This document shows positions 7,406-14,500 of a DNA stretch of 42,559 nt, one piece after another. The stretch is taken from contig JAHJNW010000085.1 of NCBI GenBank assembly GCA_018820665.1, positions 1 to 42,559 on the forward strand, in the 5' to 3' direction. A model generated the notes under the pieces. It did no database searches. It was not told the DNA's origin and saw only the letters and a list, made by a program, of their open reading frames with translations. The stretch is from Alphaproteobacteria bacterium. Lineage in GTDB: Bacteria; Pseudomonadota; Alphaproteobacteria; Caulobacterales; Caulobacteraceae. The position numbers and the translations under genes are program-made. Position 1 is the first letter of the stretch; every line of letters starts with the position of its first letter.

Positions 7406-8749
7406 TCAGCCAGGCAGGCGGATGGTGGCGCGCAGACCGCCCAGATCGCTGCGCCCGAGGGTGATGTCGCCGCCATGGCTGCGGGCCACGTCGCGGGCGA
7501 TGGCGAGGCCGAGGCCGACGCCCTTGCGGTTCTGGTTGCGCGAGGCGTCGAGGCGCGAGAATGGGCGGAAGGCCTCTTCGTGCATGTCGTCTGGGATGCC
7601 GGGACCGTCATCCTCGATCGTGATCTCCAGCCCGCCGGAGGGCAGGGCGCGCGCGCTCAGCCGGACGTGTTCGCCGTGCGCGGCCGCATTGCCGGCGAGA
7701 TTGGCCAGGGCGCGCTTCAAGGCGAGCGGCCGCAGGCTGGCGGTGAGATCGCGGGGCGCCACGACCTCGACCTCGGCCCCGATCCGGCGGGCGTTCTCGG
7801 CCGCGACCGCCAGCAGGTCGGCGACCGGGACGGTCTGCGCCGCCTCGCCGGCCTCGCCCCGGGCGAAGGCGAGGTATTCGTCGATCATATGCTCCATCTC
7901 GTCGAGGTCGCCCTGCATGGCGCTGGCGCGCTTGAACGGCGGGGCGAGGGCCAGTTCCAGGCGCAGGCGGGTCAGGGGCGTGCGCAGGTCGTGGCTGACC
8001 GAGGCGAGCAGGGCGGTGCGCTGGTCGATATGGCGCTGGATCCGGTCACGCATGTCCATGAAGGCCCGGGCGGCGGCGCGGACCTCCCTGGCGCCGTGCG
8101 GCTTGAAGCGTTCGCGCGACTCGCCGCGCCCGAAGGCCTCCGCCGCCTCGGCGAGACGTTCGATGGCGCGGACCTGGTTGCGGATGAACAGGATGGCGAC
8201 GCCCATCAGCAGGACGGTGGCGAGGAACAGCCACAGGACGAAGATGTGGGCCTGGGTGGCCACAGCGCGCTCGCGCGGGGCGATGACGCGCAGCACGCCG
8301 TCCGGCTGCTGCACCCGGATGTCGACATAGGCGGGATACCGCGTGGTCGAGAACCAGAACGGCTGGTCGAGGCGCGCCGCCAGCGCCTCCTCAAGGGTGC
8401 GGTCGACGACGCCGATCGGCCCGCGATCCTGCTCGGCCGGCAGGATGTCGCCCTCGCGCAGGTCGACCGACAGGGACATCGAGCGCTGGGCGCGGTCGGC
8501 GATGATCTCCAGATTCCGCGGCGTCGGGTCGTCGGCATAGCTTTCCGAGGCCCAGGCGATGTCGCCGGCGAGGCCTTCGGACAGGCGGGCGGTCACCGTC
8601 TGCCAGTGCATGTCGAAGAAGGCCCAGGTGACGGCCACCTGCATCACCAGCACCGGCAGGACGATGATCAGCAGCGACCGGCCCCACAGCGAGGTCGGCA
8701 GGCGCCGCTTCAGCACCCGCGCCCAGACGTTTGCGGGGAGCCATCGCAC
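7406..8749 (-). CDS. Membrane sensor histidine kinase (EnvZ-like)
   Basis: This is a 447-aa kinase with one membrane segment at about 23-45, a periplasmic region of about 120 residues, a second membrane segment at about 167-190 and a HAMP linker. The dimerisation domain carries SVSHDLRTPLTRLRLE with phospho-acceptor H253. The ATPase domain has an N box (ANLAGNAAAHG) and a G1 box (EDDGPGIPDDM). It lies 7 bp downstream of the response regulator gene, with which it must pair. The layout (regulator, kinase, divergent ilvE) is familiar from alphaproteobacteria, where the regulator is called PetR or OmpR-like; the signal is unknown. Confidence 0.93.
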   Translation of the reverse strand: MRWLPANVWARVLKRRLPTSLWGRSLLIIVLPVLVMQVAVTWAFFDMHWQTVTARLSEGLAGDIAWASESYADDPTPRNLEIIADRAQRSMSLSVDLREGDILPAEQDRGPIGVVDRTLEEALAARLDQPFWFSTTRYPAYVDIRVQQPDGVLRVIAPRERAVATQAHIFVLWLFLATVLLMGVAILFIRNQVRAIERLAEAAEAFGRGESRERFKPHGAREVRAAARAFMDMRDRIQRHIDQRTALLASVSHDLRTPLTRLRLELALAPPFKRASAMQGDLDEMEHMIDEYLAFARGEAGEAAQTVPVADLLAVAAENARRIGAEVEVVAPRDLTASLRPLALKRALANLAGNAAAHGEHVRLSARALPSGGLEITIEDDGPGIPDDMHEEAFRPFSRLDASRNQNRKGVGLGLAIARDVARSHGGDITLGRSDLGGLRATIRLPG

Positions 8750-8756
8750 CGGCGGC

Positions 8757-9488
8757 TCAGTCCGGGGCCAGCATATAGCCGACGCCGCGCACGGTCTGGA
8801 GGTAGCGCGGGTTCTTGGGATCGGCCTCCAGCTTGCGGCGCAGGCGGGTGACCTGGACGTCGACGGCGCGGCCGGTGATGTCGGCGGTGTCGGGCGACAG
8901 GCTCATCCGCTCGACCGGAGCGTGGGCGTGGATGGCCAGGGTCTTGAGCAACTGGGCCTCGGCCTCGGTCAGGCGCTGCGGCTTGCCGTCCTTCGACAGT
9001 TCCAGCCGCTCCATGTCGAATACCGCGGGACCGAGCTTGATCTCGCGCGGGGTCAGCGGTTTGCCGCCGGTGCGGCGCAGGATGGCGTCGACGCGCAGAG
9101 CCAGTTCGCGCGGGTCGAACGGCTTGGACATATAGTCGTCGGCGCCGCGCGACAGACCCTCGATGCGGTCGTCGGGATCGCCGCGCGCGGTCAGCAGCAG
9201 GACCGGCGTCTTCGAGGTCTCGGCCTTGGACCGCACCCAGGTGGTCAGATCGAAACCGCTCTCGCCGGGCATCATCACGTCGAGGACGACGAGGTCGAAC
9301 TCGATCAGCTCCATCATCCGTTTGGCCGCGGCGGCGTGGGCGGCCCCGGTGACGCGGTAGCCCTCGCGGGCGAGGAATTCCTTGAGCAATTCACGGATGC
9401 GGTCGTCGTCGTCGACGACCAGCAGGTGGCGGCCGGCGCCGGGACCGGCGATCGGACCGGAGCGGCCATTGGAACGCACGTCGCTCAT
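8757..9488 (-). CDS. OmpR-family response regulator (PetR-like)
   Basis: This is a 243-aa regulator with a receiver domain (acidic cluster VVDDDDR, phosphorylation site D70 in LVVLDVMMPG, K122 in SKPFDP) and a C-terminal winged-helix domain (LTEAEAQLLKTLAIHAHAPVE and DVQVTRLRRKLE, ending in LQTVRGVGYML). The 20-residue Gly/Pro-rich N-terminal extension before the receiver is longer than usual. It is cotranscribed with the kinase that follows. An 88-bp spacer separates it from the divergent ilvE and must hold both promoters. In many alphaproteobacteria a MarR gene sits near this regulator; none is present here. Confidence 0.93.
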   Translation of the reverse strand: MSDVRSNGRSGPIAGPGAGRHLLVVDDDDRIRELLKEFLAREGYRVTGAAHAAAAKRMMELIEFDLVVLDVMMPGESGFDLTTWVRSKAETSKTPVLLLTARGDPDDRIEGLSRGADDYMSKPFDPRELALRVDAILRRTGGKPLTPREIKLGPAVFDMERLELSKDGKPQRLTEAEAQLLKTLAIHAHAPVERMSLSPDTADITGRAVDVQVTRLRRKLEADPKNPRYLQTVRGVGYMLAPD

Positions 9489-9576
9489 GCGGAGGCGCCC
9501 TTGCGGGCTGTGGAGGCGTTGACCTCGACGGTCCGGGGGGCTCTAACCCGGGGATTGACGCGGGAGACGTTATTCA

Positions 9577-10455
9577 ATGGCCTTCGTTCCTTTCGACGAT
9601 CGTGACGGCTGGATCTGGTTTGACGGCGATTTCGTGCCCTGGCGGGACGCGAAAACGCACGTTCTGACCCATGCCCTTCACTACGGCTCGTCGGTCTTCG
9701 AGGGTGAGCGTATGTATGGCGGCGAAATCTTCAAGCTGACCCCGCATAGCGAACGGCTGAGGCGTTCTGCAAACCTGCTGGATTTCGACCTTCCGTACAG
9801 CGTGGCCGAGATCGATGCGGCCTGCAAGGCGACGTGCGCGAAGATGGGCCTTGAGGACTGCTATGTGCGGCCCGTGGCCTTCCTCGGCGCCGAACAGGTC
9901 AGCGTCACCGCGAAGAACAGCAAGCCGCACGTGGCCATCGCCGCCTGGGAGTGGCCGAGCTATTTCGACGCCGAGACCAAGGCGAAGGGCATCCGGATGG
10001 AATGGGCCAAATGGCGCCGGCCCGACCCGGCCACGGCCCCCTCGGCGGCCAAGGCGGCCGGCCTGTACATGATCTGCACCATGTCGAAGACGGCGGCCGA
10101 GAAGCGCGGCTACGCCGACGCCATGATGCTGGACTGGCGCGGCTATGTGGCCGAGGCCACGGGAGCCAATGTCTTCTTCGTCCAGGACGGGGTGCTGCAC
10201 ACCCCGCCGATCGACGCCATTCTGGACGGCATCACCCGCCAGACGGTGATCGAGATGGCGGCGGCGAAGGGGATCGAGGTCGTGGTCCGCCACATCCGGC
10301 CCGAAGAGCTGGCCAACTTCAGCGAATGCTTCGTCACCGGCACGGCCGCCGAGGTGACGCCGGTGAGCGAGATCGGCGAATACCGCTTCACCCCCGGCGC
10401 CCTGAGCCTCGGCCTGATGGAAGACTACGGCCGGCTGGTGCGGCGTCAGGGCTGA
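9577..10455 (+). CDS. ilvE: Branched-chain amino acid aminotransferase
   Basis: This PLP-dependent class IV aminotransferase interconverts Leu, Ile and Val with their 2-oxo acids in the cytoplasm. The 292-aa protein contains HALHYGSSVFEGERMY near the N-terminus, the PLP lysine K159 in SAAKAAGLYM, and EATGANVFFV plus GITRQTVIEMA, which contact the cofactor phosphate in the family. GGAG lies 11 bases upstream of the ATG. It is divergent from the two-component pair, and its end overlaps the convergent tetR gene by 10 bp. Confidence 0.95.
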   Translation: MAFVPFDDRDGWIWFDGDFVPWRDAKTHVLTHALHYGSSVFEGERMYGGEIFKLTPHSERLRRSANLLDFDLPYSVAEIDAACKATCAKMGLEDCYVRPVAFLGAEQVSVTAKNSKPHVAIAAWEWPSYFDAETKAKGIRMEWAKWRRPDPATAPSAAKAAGLYMICTMSKTAAEKRGYADAMMLDWRGYVAEATGANVFFVQDGVLHTPPIDAILDGITRQTVIEMAAAKGIEVVVRHIRPEELANFSECFVTGTAAEVTPVSEIGEYRFTPGALSLGLMEDYGRLVRRQG

Positions 10456-11063
10456 GGCCAGGCCGACATCGCGCTTCGGGCCACGCGGAGCAGCTTGTCG
10501 CGGGGCGTCCCATCACGCGCCAGCGTCGACATCCCCTGAATGATCGCGGTGGTGTGCGCCGCCAGGGTCTCCGCGTCCGTCTCCGGGGGCAGGGCGCCGT
10601 CCGCGATGTCCCGCTCGATCCGGGCCCTGAGGTGGGCCTCGACCGCATTGCGGATGGCGGACAGGTGCGCCTGCACGTCAACGGCGTCGGCGGACACGCT
10701 GATGGCTGACGTCGCCAGCATGCAGCCGGGCGGCGTGTCCTCGCCGGTGAAGGCGACCGCGGCGCCTTCCATCAACGTCCGGGCGGCGGCGCGGGCGCTG
10801 TCGGCGCCGTCGATGATCGCGGCCGGCGACGACCCGCCGGACAGATAGAGGTCGACCGCTTCGAGGAAGAGCCCCTTCTTGTTTCCGAAGGCGGCATAGA
10901 GGCTGGGCGGCGTCACGCCGAGGCCCCGGGTCAGGTCGCTGAGCGACGTCGCCTCATAGCCATGCCGCCAGAACAGCATCATCGCCTGCTCCAGAGCCTT
11001 GTCACGGTCGAAGGACGGGGGGCGGCCGATCCTGCGGGACGGCGGCGGGCTGCTGATTTCCAT
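10446..11063 (-). CDS. TetR/AcrR-family transcriptional repressor
   Basis: This is a 205-aa regulator. The N-terminal helix-turn-helix is clear (ALEQAMMLFWRHGYEATSLSDLTRGLGVTPPSLYAAFGNKKGLFLEAV). The C-terminal ligand domain fits the COG1309-like group. I start it at the ATG at 11063 (MEISSPPPSRRIGRPPSFDRDKA) rather than at the longer GTG-type frame. It is divergent from the aldo/keto reductase, and near-identical inverted half-sites lie between them, so it most likely represses that gene and itself. The inducer is unknown; electrophiles or aldehydes are a reasonable guess given the target. Confidence 0.9.
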   Translation of the reverse strand: MEISSPPPSRRIGRPPSFDRDKALEQAMMLFWRHGYEATSLSDLTRGLGVTPPSLYAAFGNKKGLFLEAVDLYLSGGSSPAAIIDGADSARAAARTLMEGAAVAFTGEDTPPGCMLATSAISVSADAVDVQAHLSAIRNAVEAHLRARIERDIADGALPPETDAETLAAHTTAIIQGMSTLARDGTPRDKLLRVARSAMSAWPQP

Positions 11064-11065
11064 AG

Positions 11066-11126
11066 CGATCAATATGAAACGATTGACCTTCACCCGCAAG
11101 GCGCGCAGAGACTTTCATATCAATCG
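11066..11126. promoter_or_regulatory. Paired inverted operator between tetR and the aldo/keto reductase
   Basis: cgatcaatatgaaa (11066-11079) and tttcatatcaatcg (11113-11126) are inverted copies matching at 12 of 14 positions, their centres 47 bp apart. The left copy also contains caat-N8-attg. They lie immediately upstream of the TetR start and just before the reductase ribosome-binding site, as expected for an autoregulated TetR operator pair. Confidence 0.7.
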
Positions 11127-11141
11127 ATAGGAAACTGCGAC

Positions 11142-12251
11142 ATGACCCTCACCGACTATCGCACCCTCGGGCGGTCCGGCCTCGTCGTCAGCCCGCTGGC
11201 GCTCGGCACCATGACCTTCGGCACGGCCCGGTGGGGTTCGGGCGAGGATGTCTCGCGCGAGGTGTTCAACGCCTATGTCGACGCCGGCGGGAATTTCGTC
11301 GACACGGCGGACGTCTATTCCGGCGGGCTCAGCGAGGAGATGGTCGGACGGTTCATCGCCGAGCGCGGACTGCGCGACCAGATGGTCGTGGCCACCAAGG
11401 CCGGGTTCGCCACCGGTCGTCCGCTGGCGGGCGGCAGCGGGGCCGGGCATCTGACGCGCTCGCTCGACGCCTCGCTGAAGCGGCTCGGCACGGACCATGT
11501 CGACCTGTTCTGGCTGCACGTCTGGGATTCGGTGACCCCGGCCGAGGAACTGCTGGAAACCATGGCCGGCTTCATCCGCTCGGGGAAGATTCGCTACTGG
11601 GGGCTGTCGAACGCCCCGGCCTGGTATGGGGCCAAGCTGGCCACCCTGGCGGCGGTGCGGGGGCAGCCCGGCCCGATCGCCCTGCAGTATTTCTACTCCC
11701 TCGCCAACCGCGACATCGAGGATGAGCACGCGCCGATGGCGCGGGAGTTCGGCCTCGGAATCGTGCCGTGGAGCGCGCTGGCCTATGGCCTGCTGGCGGG
11801 GAAATACGATCGGGCCACGGTGGAGGCGGCGGCGCCGCGGGCCGGCGGCCTGCCGCGCGATGCGGCTGCGACCGGGGAGGCGCGGCCCGAGGACGACAAG
11901 CGGCTGGACGGGGCCAACCCGTTCGGGGACAGCCTGTTCACCGAGCGCAACTGGCGGATCGTCGATGTCCTGCGCCGGATGGCGGATGAGGCTGGCGAGA
12001 CGCCGGCGCGGATCGCCCTGGCCTGGGTGGTCGGCCGCCCCGGCGTGACCTCGACCCTGATGGGCGTCAGCCGGGTGTCGCAGGTGACCGACAATGTCTC
12101 GGCCCTGGGGGTGGCGCTGTCGCCGGATCAGCGCGCCGAACTGGACGCGATCAGCGCGCCGGAGGCCCGGCTGATCTATGGCCTGTTGCAGCCGGCCATG
12201 CGCCGCAATGTGGTGTTCGGGGCCGATGTGACGGATTTCGGGGGACGCTAG
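11142..12251 (+). CDS. Aldo/keto reductase
   Basis: This is a 369-aa NADPH-dependent oxidoreductase of the aldo/keto reductase superfamily (TIM barrel, cytoplasm). The catalytic tetrad is present: D54 and Y59 (NFVDTADVYSGG), K86 (VVATKAGFA) and H126 (DLFWLHVWD). The C-terminal GVTSTLMGVSRVSQVTDNV segment is the cofactor-binding region. AGGAAA lies about 9 bases before the ATG at 11142; the frame open back to 10962 is not used. Its likely control by the divergent TetR suggests it clears reactive carbonyls or a xenobiotic, but the substrate cannot be read. Confidence 0.93.
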   Translation: MTLTDYRTLGRSGLVVSPLALGTMTFGTARWGSGEDVSREVFNAYVDAGGNFVDTADVYSGGLSEEMVGRFIAERGLRDQMVVATKAGFATGRPLAGGSGAGHLTRSLDASLKRLGTDHVDLFWLHVWDSVTPAEELLETMAGFIRSGKIRYWGLSNAPAWYGAKLATLAAVRGQPGPIALQYFYSLANRDIEDEHAPMAREFGLGIVPWSALAYGLLAGKYDRATVEAAAPRAGGLPRDAAATGEARPEDDKRLDGANPFGDSLFTERNWRIVDVLRRMADEAGETPARIALAWVVGRPGVTSTLMGVSRVSQVTDNVSALGVALSPDQRAELDAISAPEARLIYGLLQPAMRRNVVFGADVTDFGGR

Positions 12252-12328
12252 CCCCGGCGGCGCCGCGCCCGCTTGCGTCGCCTGCCGCTATTCGACAGGA
12301 AGGGCTGGCGCGGGGGAGGCCTTCCATC

Positions 12329-13594
12329 ATGTTCAGCGTCCTGAACCTTCAGAGCCTGCTGGGGCTCGCCGTCATCGTCGGCGCCTGCTGGGCCCTGTCC
12401 GAGAACCGGCGCGCCTTCCCGTGGAAGCTGACGATCGGCGCCATCGCGGTGCAGGCGGCGCTGGTGCTGGCCCTGTTCGCCATCCCCGGCTCGCAGAACG
12501 TGCTGGCGGCGATCACCGGGGCGGTCGACGGGCTGAACCTGGCGACCCAGCAGGGGACGCAGTTCGTGTTCGGCTATCTGGCCGGCGGCGACCAGCCCTA
12601 TGCGGTGACCAATGGCGGGGCCCTGTTCACCTTCGCCTTCCAGGTGCTGCCGCTGATTCTGGTGATCTCGGCCCTGTCGTCGCTGCTGTGGCACTGGCGG
12701 ATCCTGAAGTGGATCACCCATGGCTTCGGCTTCCTGTTCCAGCGGACCATGGGTCTGGGCGGGGCGTCGGCGCTGGCGGTGGCGGCCAACATCTTCCTCG
12801 GCATGATCGAGAGCCCGATCGTGATCCGCGCCTATCTGGACAAGCTGACCCGGTCCGAGCTGTTCCTGATGATGGTGGTCGGGCTGGCGACGGTGGCGGG
12901 ATCGACCATGGTCGCCTATGCCGCCATCCTGGGGCCGACCCTGCCGAACGCGGCGGGCCATGTGCTGGTCGCCTCGATCATCTCGGCGCCGGCGGGGATA
13001 TTGCTGGCGCGGATCATGCTGCCGGAAACGCCGGGGCAGGGCGGGGCGCACGCCGAATACGATTCCGCCCTGAAATACGACAGCGCCGTCGACGCCATCG
13101 TCAAGGGCACGTCCGACGGCCTGATGGTGGTGCTCAACATCTCGGCGATCCTGATCGTCTTCGTGGCCCTGGTGGCGCTGGTCAATCTGATGATCGCGGC
13201 GGTGTTCGGGACGGGCATCAGCGTCGAATGGCTGCTGAGCTGGGTGTTCGCGCCGCTGGCCTGGCTGACCGGCGTGGCCTGGGCCGACGCGCGCGAGGCC
13301 GGGCTGCTGCTGGGCACCAAGCTGACCCAGACGGAGTTCCGCGCCTTCATCGAACTGGGCCGGGTCCCGCCCGAGACGATCAGCGAGCGGACGCGGATGC
13401 TGATGACCTACGCCCTGTGCGGCTTCGCCAACATCGGCTCGGTCGGCATCACCGTGACGGGTCTGAGCGTGCTGATGCCCGAGCGGCGCGAGGAGGTGCT
13501 GGGTCTGGTGTGGAAAGCCTTGTTCGCCGGCTTCCTCGCCACCCTGATGGCGGCGGCGGTTGTCGGGGCGATGCCCGCCTCCATATTCGGCTGA
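12329..13594 (+). CDS. Concentrative nucleoside transporter (CNT/NupC family)
   Basis: This is a 421-aa inner-membrane symporter of nucleosides with protons or sodium. Family features include the N-terminal Nucleos_tra2_N region (LQSLLGLAVIVGACWALSEN), a gate/NUP core with QVLPLILVISALSSLLWHW, then AVAANIFLGMIESPIVIRAYL (the conserved E-x-P-I region of CNTs), and a C-terminal ALCGFANIGSVGITVTGLS. About ten membrane segments are visible. GGGGGAGG lies 10 bases before the start. The GST gene follows after 16 bp and may be cotranscribed. Confidence 0.93.
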   Translation: MFSVLNLQSLLGLAVIVGACWALSENRRAFPWKLTIGAIAVQAALVLALFAIPGSQNVLAAITGAVDGLNLATQQGTQFVFGYLAGGDQPYAVTNGGALFTFAFQVLPLILVISALSSLLWHWRILKWITHGFGFLFQRTMGLGGASALAVAANIFLGMIESPIVIRAYLDKLTRSELFLMMVVGLATVAGSTMVAYAAILGPTLPNAAGHVLVASIISAPAGILLARIMLPETPGQGGAHAEYDSALKYDSAVDAIVKGTSDGLMVVLNISAILIVFVALVALVNLMIAAVFGTGISVEWLLSWVFAPLAWLTGVAWADAREAGLLLGTKLTQTEFRAFIELGRVPPETISERTRMLMTYALCGFANIGSVGITVTGLSVLMPERREEVLGLVWKALFAGFLATLMAAAVVGAMPASIFG

Positions 13595-13610
13595 AGCGAG
13601 AGACTGACCG

Positions 13611-14231
13611 ATGAAGCTGTACACCTCCCACCGGGCTCCGAACCCGCGCCGCGTCCGCTGGGTCATGGCCGAAAAGGGCATTGAGGACGTCGATCTGGTT
13701 GAGATCGACATCATGGTCGGAGAGCACAAGACGCCCGACTATCGCGCCCGCGTCGGCGTGCCCCACGTCCCGGCGCTGGAGCTGGACGACGGGGTGACGA
13801 TCTCGGAATCGATCGCCATCGGCCGCTATCTGGAGTCGCTGCACCCCGAGCCCAATCTGTTCGGCCACGACGCCCGCGAACAGGCGATGGTCGAGATGTG
13901 GATGCGCCGGGCCGAGTTCTATCTGGCCAATCCGATCATGCTCAGCGTGCGCCATTCGCATCCGGCGCTGGCGGCGCTGGAGGCGACCCAGCTGCCGCAG
14001 GTGGCCGAGTACAACCGGGTCGCGGCCGAGCGCTTCATGAAAACGCTGGACCGGCATCTGGCCGACCGCGAATTCATGGCCCTGGACCGGTTCACCATCG
14101 CCGACATCGTGGCCGTGGTCGGGCTCGATTTCGCGCGGCTGGTCCGCTACCGGCCGCCGGAGGAGTTGACGAACCTGGCCCGCTGGCTCGAGGCCTGCCG
14201 CGCGCGGCCGGGCGCGAAGGCCGGCGCCTAG
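13611..14231 (+). CDS. Glutathione S-transferase family protein
   Basis: This is a 206-aa cytoplasmic protein with a thioredoxin-fold N-terminal domain (MKLYTSHRAPNPRRVRWVMAEKG, then VPHVPALELDDGVTISESIAIGRYLE, where the conserved cis-Pro and ES pair contact glutathione). A helical C-terminal domain follows, with DREFMALDRFTIADIVAVVGLDF. The likely role is conjugation or reduction of electrophiles. The catalytic residue is uncertain, since the SHRAPN loop has no Cys; a Ser-type enzyme is plausible. It follows the nucleoside transporter closely. Confidence 0.9.
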   Translation: MKLYTSHRAPNPRRVRWVMAEKGIEDVDLVEIDIMVGEHKTPDYRARVGVPHVPALELDDGVTISESIAIGRYLESLHPEPNLFGHDAREQAMVEMWMRRAEFYLANPIMLSVRHSHPALAALEATQLPQVAEYNRVAAERFMKTLDRHLADREFMALDRFTIADIVAVVGLDFARLVRYRPPEELTNLARWLEACRARPGAKAGA

Positions 14232-14500
14232 GGGGCCGTCCGCCGGGAGGTTGAGCGGGCTGGAGCGGCCGGCAGGGCGAGCGATGACTTGCCGAGGGCG
14301 AAGTTACACAATAACGCTGGACGCCTCGAAGGGGGAGGTGTGTTGAATCAGTGCTCCGGCGTCGGAAGATATCGCGTCTCGATGGCGACTTGTCCTCCGC
14401 GCGGCCTGGCCGTTCGACCGGGCTCCTGCCCTGAAGTCCAACCCCGATAACTGTCATCGACCGTCGCCTTCCGCGACAGTCGCCGCCGGAGGATAGACCT

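Noticed and set aside
7475-8851. 458-codon forward frame opposite the histidine kinase
   Set aside because: Shadow of the kinase gene, which has all kinase boxes; the forward frame has only Gly/Ala/Arg-rich sequence.
12248-13729. 493-codon reverse frame opposite the nucleoside transporter
   Set aside because: Gln/His/Arg-rich composition typical of the antisense of a membrane protein; no recognisable domain.
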